Origin: Oxalobacter sp.
Lineage (GTDB): Bacteria; Pseudomonadota; Gammaproteobacteria; Burkholderiales; Burkholderiaceae_D
NCBI GenBank assembly: GCA_012512465.1
Contig: JAAZED010000319.1
Coordinates: forward strand, 1 to 5,210
Length of the DNA stretch: 5,210 nt
Reading direction: 5' to 3'
This document shows, one piece after another, positions 1 through 5,210 of the stretch. The notes under the pieces are model-generated. The model had not been told where the DNA came from. It was given only the letters and a program-made list of their open reading frames with translations, and made no database searches. The stretch's first letter is position 1. Each line of letters starts with the position of its first letter. The position numbers and the translations under genes are program-made.

Positions 1-228
1 AATCTGGTCAGCATAACCCAGTGCCAGACGCCCCGCCTCTGTCAGGACAATACGCCGTCCCTGTGGCGCAAACAGCGTTTTCCCCACGGCCTTTTCCAGG
101 AGAGATAACTGCATGCTGATCGTTTGCACAGCAACACCCAGCCGCCGTGCTGCCCGGGTTATCCCGCCTTCCTTGGCAACAACCCAGAAATAATAGAGAT
201 GACGAAAATTAAGATTAGGATTGCTCAT
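1..228 (-). CDS. nhaR: LysR-family transcriptional regulator, NhaR-like (N-terminal part, cut by window edge)
   Basis: The sequence shows 76 complete codons from an ATG at 226-228 reading leftward off the window, so only the DNA-binding domain is present. The start, with N-L-N-F-R-H-L-Y-Y-F-W-V-V-A-K-E-G at residues 5-21, closely matches the opening of NhaR, the LysR-type activator of the Na+/H+ antiporter gene nhaA. The winged helix-turn-helix follows: ITRAARRLGV at about 24-33, the recognition helix with QTISMQLSLLEK at about 36-47, then the wing with GKTLFAPQGRRIVLTEAG. The C-terminal effector domain lies outside the window, so ligand and targets cannot be judged. The start has no clear Shine-Dalgarno (AAAAAAACTGAACA precedes it), which suggests weak or unusual initiation. 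It is divergent from the HPF-family gene across a 96-bp spacer that may carry its own operator. LysR membership is near certain; the NhaR assignment is from recognition only. Confidence 0.8.
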   Translation of the reverse strand, partial: MSNPNLNFRHLYYFWVVAKEGGITRAARRLGVAVQTISMQLSLLEKAVGKTLFAPQGRRIVLTEAGRLALGYADQI

Positions 229-324
229 TGTTCAGTTTTTTTGAAGTAATCGTACTATTATCTTCTCTTTTTTTATGCGCAGCTATTCTTTAAAATATCA
301 GCATAGGTTATCGCAGGAGAAAGT
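229..324. promoter_or_regulatory. Divergent AT-rich intergenic region with imperfect inverted repeat (candidate LysR operator)
   Basis: This 96-bp spacer lies between the leftward LysR gene and the rightward HPF-family gene, so it must hold both promoters unless one is transcribed from further away. The clearest structure is GAAG-TAAT-CGTACT-ATTA-T-CTTC at 243-265, an inverted repeat with one extra base in the right arm, flanked by T7 at 236-242 and T7 at 268-274. Its TAAT-N6-ATTA core resembles the AT-rich dyads bound by LysR proteins and begins about 15 bp upstream of the regulator's start, a position suited to autorepression. Possible -10 boxes are TAAAAT at 291-296 (rightward) and GATAAT read leftward at 259-264, but neither has a good -35. 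Read rightward, the repeat plus T-tract also resembles a weak AT-stem terminator, though no rightward gene precedes it here. Confidence 0.35.
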
Positions 325-681
325 ATGACACCCACTATCATCGCCAAAGGCATAAAAGCCAGTGAATCACTCAGAGAATATATTACAAAGCGCTTGAATA
401 GCGTGATGACCCGTACACAGCACAGTATTCAGGATATCACCATCCGTCTGACCGACCTGAATGGTTCGCGTGGCGGTGTCGACAAACGCTGCCTGATTCA
501 TGTGAAATTACCAGGCATATCGCCGATTATCGTCACCGGCTTTGCTGCGGATATTACCAGCGCCATTGATATGGCCACGCAACGGGTCTCAAAAGTCGTC
601 AGCCGGGTTCTATCAAGGACAAAAGCCATCCCGCATGTCACCATGCCGTTGTATATCAAGAAATCTTTTCTGGGCACCTGA
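325..681 (+). CDS. HPF/RaiA-family ribosome-associated protein (short form)
   Basis: This encodes a 118-residue protein of the ribosome-hibernation factor family (S30AE / sigma-54 modulation fold). Family members bind the small-subunit decoding centre in slow growth or stress and block tRNA and mRNA entry, and short forms promote 70S inactivation or 100S dimers. The beta-alpha-beta-beta-beta-alpha layout can be followed: strand 3-8, helix 13-30 (SESLREYITKRLNSVMTR), strands around 36-43 and 55-62, and a C-terminal helix about 76-99. The segment D44-LNGSRGGVDKRC-L57 to P63 is the best family marker, as in betaproteobacterial HPF/RaiA-like proteins. The basic tail ends at 118, so the long-form C-terminal dimerisation domain is absent. 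AGGAGA at 315-320, five bases before the ATG, is a strong ribosome-binding site and fixes the start. It is probably a paralogue of the hpf gene near rpoN in related bacteria, so no symbol is given. Confidence 0.85.
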   Translation: MTPTIIAKGIKASESLREYITKRLNSVMTRTQHSIQDITIRLTDLNGSRGGVDKRCLIHVKLPGISPIIVTGFAADITSAIDMATQRVSKVVSRVLSRTKAIPHVTMPLYIKKSFLGT

Positions 682-792
682 AAAAAACAACGCTTTCATG
701 CTCCTTGTGCAAGCGAATAATCCATTCTGACCGATGCGGTTTTACTGGAATAATAACGGCTTCTCCTTCTTTTTACGACAAGGAACCATTGC
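682..792 (+). promoter_or_regulatory. Candidate promoter and leader of the TerC-like gene
   Basis: This is the 111-bp gap between the HPF-family gene and the TerC-like gene. A possible sigma-70 promoter is CTGACC (727-732), a 16-base spacer, then AATAAT (749-754) preceded by TG at 746-747 as an extended -10. Transcription would begin near 761. AGGA at 781-784, eight bases before the ATG at 793, is the ribosome-binding site. No convincing terminator follows the HPF-family gene: CGCTT and AAGCG near 691-715 could pair, but the loop is long and no T-run follows. Co-transcription from upstream therefore remains possible. Confidence 0.35.
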
Positions 793-1821
793 ATGAAATC
801 GACCCTTTCTTATTTCACCTGGTCGTTTGCTGCATGTATTTTGGCCGTTATCGGCGCTTTCTTCCTGGGCGGTGTCGGGGCGGTACTGACGGTTGTCTTT
901 CTTACCGCACTGGAAGTTGCCCTCTCATTTGACAATGCCGTTGTCAATGCCGGTATTCTCAATCACTGGAATGACATCTGGCGCAGGCGCTTTCTGTTAT
1001 GGGGCATTATTGTTGCCGTTTTCCTCATGCGCCTGGTCTTCCCGCTTCTCATCGTGGGTATTGTGGGCGATATGGGACCGATTCATGCCATTGAACTGGC
1101 CATTTACCAGTCCGCCGAATATTCCCGGATCATGACTTCCGCACACCATCAGGTGGCGGCCTTTGGCGGCGCATTTTTACTCATGGTGTGCTTCAGCTTT
1201 TTTGTTGCGCGGCACAAAACAGAGCACTGGCTGCATTACATCGAAAAACCGCTGACCAAACTCGGACAGATGGAAGCCATAGAAGCAGCAATTGCCCTGA
1301 TCATTATCATTATCGTTTCCTATATCCTGCCGCCGGAAAAACGCAATGAGTTCATTATTGCCGGTATGTGGGGCGTTATTACCTTTATCCTCACCAAAGG
1401 GCTGGCATCACTGCTCAGTCCGGGGGATGAAGAAACAGCCCAGCACGTTGTCAAACAGGGGGTTGGCGGATTTTTATACCTTGAACTGATCGATGCCAGT
1501 TTTTCATTTGATGGGGTACTGGGTGCTTTTGCGCTGACCAATAATCTTTTCATTATTGCGCTCGGACTGGGAGCCGGTGCGATGTTTGTCCGAAGCTTCA
1601 CCATTCTTCTGGTTGAGCAAGGCACATTAAACCAGTATCGTTACCTGGAACACGGTGCATTCTGGGCAATTGGTGCGCTTGCCATGCTGATGATGTTTGG
1701 TGTGAATGCCCATATTCCGGAAGCGGTCACCGGCCTGTTGGGCGCCTTGCTTATCATCGCCTCCCTGGTCAGTTCCATTATTGCCAACCGGCGGGAAAAC
1801 AGCAGGGCATCAAAAAATTAA
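793..1821 (+). CDS. TerC-like / DUF475 integral membrane protein
   Basis: This encodes a 342-residue inner-membrane protein with about eight or nine hydrophobic segments, roughly at 10-36, 38-56, 67-92, 118-137, 158-178, 188-210, 225-265, 290-310 and 314-332. Two acidic repeats in opposite halves are diagnostic of the TerC superfamily: E41-VALSFDNAVVNA-53 and E231-LIDASFSFDGV-242. These membrane-embedded Asp/Glu/Asn residues are thought to handle divalent metal in relatives such as Alx and MntP-type manganese exporters. TerC itself is linked to tellurite resistance, but here the substrate is unknown and metal transport is an inference from the family. The C-terminus is short and basic (ANRRENSRASKN). 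The start is supported by AGGA eight bases upstream and by the first membrane segment beginning soon after. It follows the HPF-family gene on the same strand. Its last 12 bases overlap the end of the convergent pit gene. I see no yybP-ykoY manganese riboswitch upstream. Confidence 0.85.
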   Translation: MKSTLSYFTWSFAACILAVIGAFFLGGVGAVLTVVFLTALEVALSFDNAVVNAGILNHWNDIWRRRFLLWGIIVAVFLMRLVFPLLIVGIVGDMGPIHAIELAIYQSAEYSRIMTSAHHQVAAFGGAFLLMVCFSFFVARHKTEHWLHYIEKPLTKLGQMEAIEAAIALIIIIIVSYILPPEKRNEFIIAGMWGVITFILTKGLASLLSPGDEETAQHVVKQGVGGFLYLELIDASFSFDGVLGAFALTNNLFIIALGLGAGAMFVRSFTILLVEQGTLNQYRYLEHGAFWAIGALAMLMMFGVNAHIPEAVTGLLGALLIIASLVSSIIANRRENSRASKN

Positions 1822-2817
1822 TGTCCCCGCCCACCAGGCAACAGCCGCAATAAAAGCAGAGGCAGGAATCGTCAGGATCCACGCCCAGACAATATTACCG
1901 GCAACCCCCCACCGTACCGCCGACATTTTTCTGGATGACCCGACACCAACAATAGCGCCGGTAATGGTATGGGTTGTGGACACCGGAATACCAAGCGCTG
2001 TCGCAACAAAGAGTGTAATTGCCCCCCCTGTCTCGGCACAGAATCAGCCCACGGGTTTGAGCTTCGTTATTTTCTGCCCGATGGTCTTGACGATACGCCA
2101 TCCGCCAAAAAGCGTGCCCCCGCCAATAGCGGCATAACAGCTGATCACGACCCATAACGGCAATCGCTCCTCGGTTCCCGTTGCACCTGCCGCAATCAGA
2201 AGCATCCAGATGATACCCATGGTTTTCTGGGCATCATTGCCGCCATGGCCGAGACTGTATAAAGAAGCCGACACCAGTTGCAATCGCCTGAACCACTTGT
2301 CGACCTTTCCGGACTGGGAATTGACAAAAATCCACGACACCAGAAGCATCATGAGCGAGCCGAGCATGAACCCGAGAAAAGGAGAGATCACGATAAACGC
2401 GATGGTTTTAAACAGCCCGGAGGCAATCAGCGAACCGGCCCCGGCTTTGGCGATTGCGGCCCCGACAAGCCCGCCAATCAATGCATGAGAAGAAGAGGAC
2501 GGGATACCGTAGTACCAGGTGATAACGTTCCAGGCGATGGCGCCGACAAGGGCGCCGAAAACGACATAATGATCAATAATGGCAGGATCAACCGTTCCCT
2601 TCCCGACCGTTGCCGCCACATGCAGATCAAAGACAAAAATCGCGACGCAGTTGGACATGGCTGCCATCGCAACAGCAGTATGCGGCTTGAGAACGCCGGT
2701 GGAGACGACTGTTGCAATCGCATTGGCCGCATCATGAAAACCATTCATGAAGTCAAAAACAAGTGCCAGTCCAACAAGGAAAACCAGAATATAGATGCTG
2801 AATTGATAAGTCGGCAT
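1810..2817 (-). pseudogene. pit: PiT-family low-affinity inorganic phosphate transporter, interrupted by an in-frame TGA
   Basis: PiT permeases take up inorganic phosphate or metal-phosphate with protons across the inner membrane and are built from two inverted repeats. Reading from the ATG at 2815-2817, the first half carries NGFHDAANA at residues 25-33 and GIPSSSSHALIGGLVG at 104-119; the second half begins with SLGHGGNDAQK at 188-198. Translation then meets TGA at 2044-2046 (codon 258), giving a 257-residue product. In the same frame the sequence continues FCAETGGAITLF, then GIPVSTTHTITGAIVGVG at 276-293, to a natural TGA at 1810-1812. The full frame would be 335 residues, the usual family length. 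Relatives have Gly at codon 258 (KPVGGFCAETG), so GGA to TGA by one base explains the break. The truncated form lacks the last membrane helices and the second GIPxSTTH motif and is unlikely to transport. No other damage is seen, so the loss is recent, or the stop is read through or a sequencing error. The ribosome-binding site is weak (GAAG). It lies 80 bp downstream of its DUF47 partner. Confidence 0.85.
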
Positions 2818-2897
2818 GAGCTTCAGTCAGTCAAAGAAATAAGATAAATGAGGCAGTTTATGAGATGTCCGATTGGCCCGGCATCCTGTTTTCACAC

Positions 2898-3524
2898 TCA
2901 TGCGTTTTCCACAACGATGCCCTCGATAATATTGGCGACATCTTCACAAAGATCCGTCACCTGCTCGAGAAATTCATACATGGCTTTTAACTTGATCAGG
3001 TTGCGGACATCCGGTTCATCCCTGAAGAGTTTGGATAACGCGGCATGCATCACATGATCCGCATCCGACTCCAGACGATCCACCTCTTCACATATTTCCA
3101 GTATCTGCCGTGAATTGTTCATGTTGTGCAGAAGCGATACTGCTTCCTGGATCTTTTCTGTGCAGCCTAAGCAAAGCTCGGCAAGGCGCTGGGCTTCAGG
3201 TGTAATGACCTGAACATCGTAAAGCGAAACGGTTTGGGCCGCATCTTCCATCATGTCCAGGACATCATCCATCTTGGTAATCAACCGGTGGATATCTTCC
3301 CGGTCAAGCGGCGTAATAAACGTCTTGTGCAGGTTGCCTACCGTCATGTAGGTCACCTTGTCGGCCTGCTTTTCAATCGCCTCAATGGCATGCAGGCGTC
3401 TTTCCAGATTGTCAAATTGCGTCATCAGCGCAACCAGTTCCCGCGCCCCTTTTACACACAGTTCTGCATGCTGGTTGAACAGGTCAAAAAATTTCCCGTC
3501 CGTAGGCATAAAACGTCCAAACAT
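2898..3524 (-). CDS. PhoU-like DUF47 family protein, probable PiT transporter accessory
   Basis: This encodes a 208-residue, wholly alpha-helical soluble protein of the DUF47/PhoU-like family. Typical marks are the FGRFMPTDGKFFDLFNQHA opening, two metal-binding style E-x3-D helices at E51-KQA-D55 and E152-SDA-D156, the FITPLDREDIHRLITKMDD segment at 69-87, and the YEFLEQVTDLCEDVANIIEGIVVE end. PhoU proteins bind metal clusters through such ExxxD repeats and restrain phosphate uptake. DUF47 proteins next to pit genes are thought to regulate or support the adjacent permease, and this order (DUF47 then pit, same strand) is widespread. The ATG at 3522-3524 follows an AAAGAGA stretch that can act as a ribosome-binding site. 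It begins 54 bp after the dnaB stop with no visible terminator between them, so co-transcription with dnaB is likely. No truncation is seen. If the neighbouring permease is dead, this gene's role may be obsolete. Confidence 0.88.
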   Translation of the reverse strand: MFGRFMPTDGKFFDLFNQHAELCVKGARELVALMTQFDNLERRLHAIEAIEKQADKVTYMTVGNLHKTFITPLDREDIHRLITKMDDVLDMMEDAAQTVSLYDVQVITPEAQRLAELCLGCTEKIQEAVSLLHNMNNSRQILEICEEVDRLESDADHVMHAALSKLFRDEPDVRNLIKLKAMYEFLEQVTDLCEDVANIIEGIVVENA

Positions 3525-3578
3525 AAGTCTCTTTCGCTTTCAGTTATTCAGTTAATCTGGTCCAGGCCGGCAGCAAAA

Positions 3579-4970
3579 CTAATGGTCATACATGCCCTGC
3601 GAGCCGGAATGGTTTTCAAATTTGGTATGTTGTCCAATAAACGTTAACCTGACATCCCCGATTGGACCATTACGCTGCTTGGCAATAATGATTTCAGCAG
3701 ATCCTTTATCCGGTGAATCAGGGTTATATACTTCATCCCGGTAAATAAACAGAATCAGATCCGCGTCCTGCTCAATGGAACCGGATTCACGTAAATCGGA
3801 CATCAGGGGGCGTCGGTTTGTTCTTTGCTCAACCGAACGGTTGAGCTGGGAAAGTGCAATAACCGGGCAAGCCAGTTCCTTGGCCAGGGCTTTTAATCCG
3901 CGCGAGATTTCACCAATCTCTGTTGAGCGGTTTTCCCCTGCCGAATTGGGTGACATCAACTGCAGATAATCCACAATAATCAGTCCCAGCTTGCCGCACT
4001 GCCTGGCAAGGCGACGCGCATTGGAGCGCAGCGCGTCACTGGATAATGCCGGGGTTTCATCAATGAAAATCTGGGCTTCGTTCATTTTCTGAATCGCATA
4101 TGTCAGGCGCGGCCAGTCATCTTCTGTCAGTTGACCGGTTCTTAATCGCTGCTGATCCAGCCTGCCAACAGAACCAATCATACGCTGGGCCAACTGGGCG
4201 CCACTCATTTCCATGGAAAATATGGCGACAGGCAACCCGTGTTCGATAGCAACAAACTCCCCGATGTTGACAGAAAACGCGGTCTTTCCCATGGACGGAC
4301 GTCCCGCCACGATAACAAGATCACCGGCTTGCAACCCTGACGTCATTTTATCCAGGTCAAGAAAACCGGTGGGAATACCTGTCACTTCATTTTTATTTTC
4401 CCGATTGTAAAGCTCATCCACCCGTTCGACGACCTGCGTCAGCAAAGGCCGGATTTCCTGAAATCCCTGTGTACCGCGTGAGCCATCTTCGGCAATCGAA
4501 AAAATCTTGGCTTCCGCCTCATCCAGTATTTTCTTGACCTCTTTTCCCTTCGGATTGAAAGCCGTCCCCGCAATCTCGTCTGACGTGGTAATCAGCTTGC
4601 GCAATATGCTGCGATCACGCACGATCTGTGCATAATGCCGGATATTGGCCGCAGAGGGCGTATTTACCGCCAACGCATTCAGATAGGACAATCCCCCCAC
4701 CTCATCAGCCTTGCCAATACTGGAGAGCGACTCGTAAACCGTAATTACATCAGCAGGCCGTGATGCGGCAATCAACCGGGAAATGTGCTGGAAAATAAGA
4801 CGATGATCGAATCGATAAAAATCATCCTGGCCAAGCAGATCACCTATCCGGTCCCATGCGGCATTATCAAGAAGAAGGCCTCCGAGTACAGATTGCTCTG
4901 CTTCAATGGAGTGGGGAGGGGTGCGCAGGGATTCCAACTGAGGATCGACTGATACATTCATGGCTGGCAT
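3579..4970 (-). CDS. dnaB: Replicative DNA helicase DnaB
   Basis: DnaB is the hexameric 5'-3' helicase that unwinds DNA at the replication fork and recruits DnaG primase. The chosen start (ATG at 4968-4970) gives 463 residues, the normal length. The N-terminal primase-interacting domain begins at about 17 with TPPHSIEAEQSVLGGLLLDN and runs to about 118. A linker helix (about 150-175) leads to the RecA-like ATPase: Walker A GRPSMGKT at 223-230 (Lys229), Walker B LIIVDYLQL with Asp334, then SQLNRSVEQR and the DLRESGSIEQDADLILFIYRDE region near the C-terminus. All key residues are present and no intein interrupts the gene, though dnaB is a common intein host. The frame is open further upstream to an ATG at 5052-5054, but those 28 residues do not look like DnaB. 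AAAGGG at 4975-4980 lies four bases before the chosen ATG; the next ATG, at 4959-4961 (MNVSVDPQ), is nearly as good. It heads the dnaB - DUF47 - pit series. Confidence 0.95.
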   Translation of the reverse strand: MPAMNVSVDPQLESLRTPPHSIEAEQSVLGGLLLDNAAWDRIGDLLGQDDFYRFDHRLIFQHISRLIAASRPADVITVYESLSSIGKADEVGGLSYLNALAVNTPSAANIRHYAQIVRDRSILRKLITTSDEIAGTAFNPKGKEVKKILDEAEAKIFSIAEDGSRGTQGFQEIRPLLTQVVERVDELYNRENKNEVTGIPTGFLDLDKMTSGLQAGDLVIVAGRPSMGKTAFSVNIGEFVAIEHGLPVAIFSMEMSGAQLAQRMIGSVGRLDQQRLRTGQLTEDDWPRLTYAIQKMNEAQIFIDETPALSSDALRSNARRLARQCGKLGLIIVDYLQLMSPNSAGENRSTEIGEISRGLKALAKELACPVIALSQLNRSVEQRTNRRPLMSDLRESGSIEQDADLILFIYRDEVYNPDSPDKGSAEIIIAKQRNGPIGDVRLTFIGQHTKFENHSGSQGMYDH

Positions 4971-4974
4971 TATA
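4969..4974 (-). promoter_or_regulatory. Consensus TATAAT overlapping the dnaB start
   Basis: A perfect TATAAT, read leftward, overlaps the first two bases of the chosen dnaB ATG. If it acts as a -10 box, transcription would begin about seven bases later, near the second possible start at 4961, giving an almost leaderless message. No good -35 lies 16-18 bases upstream (TTCTTC or TCTTCA at best), so it may be chance. The signal bears on which ATG is used. Confidence 0.2.
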
Positions 4975-5210
4975 CCCTTTTGAGGCCGCATGAAGAAGAG
5001 CCAATTTTCATGAAACGACAACAGGACATCTTCATCTTTCCGCAGAGAAATCAATGCACTAGGTCATGCCGGTTTCCGGCATAAGCCACGGGCTCAAGAG
5101 GAGAGCGCAAGCTTTTGAAATCACAGAAAAAAGAAACAGCAGGCGGCAATAACCGTGGGCGGCAAAGCGAAGAGAAACATCATCATCGGATTGATGGATT
5201 CTTCCTCGAA
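4971..5210. other. dnaB leader and unresolved sequence to the window edge
   Basis: No gene can be assigned in these 240 bases. It includes the dnaB ribosome-binding site and the two palindromes at 5066-5094. At the far right, several frames are open to the edge and cannot be separated. Leftward, one ends in a hydrophobic tail (MMMFLFALPPTVIAACCFFFL) with a stop at 5121-5123, and another ends at TAG 5059-5061. Rightward, a hydrophilic lysine-rich frame runs from a possible TTG at 5115 with GAGGAG at 5098-5103 upstream, and a frame from GTG at 5155 is also open. None matches the C-terminus of ribosomal protein L9 (rplI), which often precedes dnaB in betaproteobacteria. Confidence 0.4.
5066..5094. 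repeat. Two adjacent short perfect palindromes upstream of dnaB
   Basis: ATGCCGG-TTT-CCGGCAT (5066-5082) is a perfect 7-bp stem with a three-base loop. One base later AGCC-ACG-GGCT (5084-5094) forms a second 4-bp stem with a three-base loop. Neither strand shows a T-run after the structures, so an intrinsic terminator is unlikely. They lie about 95 bp upstream of the dnaB start and could be an operator, a leader hairpin, or a genome-wide extragenic palindrome. Confidence 0.45.

Noticed and set aside
682..792. yybP-ykoY manganese riboswitch upstream of the TerC-like gene
   Set aside because: Such riboswitches precede many TerC-like genes, but the characteristic conserved purine-rich core is not visible and the leader is short.
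2016..2046. TGA in pit as a selenocysteine codon
   Set aside because: A UGCC/GGCA mini-stem follows the TGA, but it is only four base pairs and encodes conserved PiT residues. The family has glycine here, not cysteine, so Sec recoding makes no sense.
2044..2046. TGA read as glycine by an alternative genetic code (as in Gracilibacteria)
   Set aside because: The HPF-family, DUF47 and pit genes all appear to use TGA as their natural terminator at the expected protein ends, and the proteins look betaproteobacterial.
1895..2155. Leftward 86-codon open frame across the pit stop, as evidence of a frameshift
   Set aside because: The PiT-like sequence continues in the original frame on both sides of the TGA; this other frame has no PiT motifs, so the break is a substitution and not a frameshift.
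2278..2847. Rightward 189-codon open frame antisense to pit
   Set aside because: It lies wholly over pit and its upstream gap; the translation is low-complexity and hydrophilic with no recognisable motif. It is a frame shadow.
3234..3647. Rightward 137-codon open frame antisense to the DUF47 gene and dnaB end
   Set aside because: It runs over two well-supported leftward genes, lacks a ribosome-binding site and shows no family features.
4971..5054. 28-residue N-terminal extension of DnaB
   Set aside because: The frame is open to an ATG at 5052-5054, but the extra residues do not resemble DnaB; the start near AAAGGG gives the usual length.

Overview
The window looks like ordinary chromosomal DNA from a betaproteobacterium with roughly balanced base composition, most likely in the Burkholderiales and possibly Oxalobacteraceae. 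This placement rests on how the proteins read compared with remembered relatives (NhaR-like LysR start, DnaB N-terminus, TerC-like DUF475 protein, and the dnaB - DUF47 - pit order). No database search was run. I see no mobile element, CRISPR array, rRNA or tRNA.

Left part (1-1821): the first 76 codons of an NhaR-type LysR regulator read leftward off the edge. A 96-bp AT-rich divergent spacer separates it from a rightward pair: a short ribosome-hibernation (HPF/RaiA family) protein and a multi-pass TerC-like/DUF475 membrane protein. The spacer holds an imperfect inverted repeat next to T-tracts, a candidate operator.

Right part (1810-4970, all leftward): dnaB (replicative helicase), then a PhoU-like DUF47 protein, then a PiT-type phosphate permease. 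The DUF47 and pit genes form a familiar transporter plus accessory pair, and the short gaps suggest one transcript starting at or upstream of dnaB. pit and the terC-like gene converge and overlap by 12 bp at their 3' ends.

The main anomaly is in pit. An in-frame TGA at 2044-2046 stands where PiT relatives have glycine, and 77 codons of intact PiT sequence follow it in the same frame, including the second GIPxSTTH half-repeat. One base change would explain this, so the gene is either freshly inactivated, read through, or misread. I found no convincing undescribed system. The last 240 bp holds the dnaB leader, two small adjacent palindromes and unresolved sequence; the rplI gene that usually precedes dnaB in this group is not seen there.
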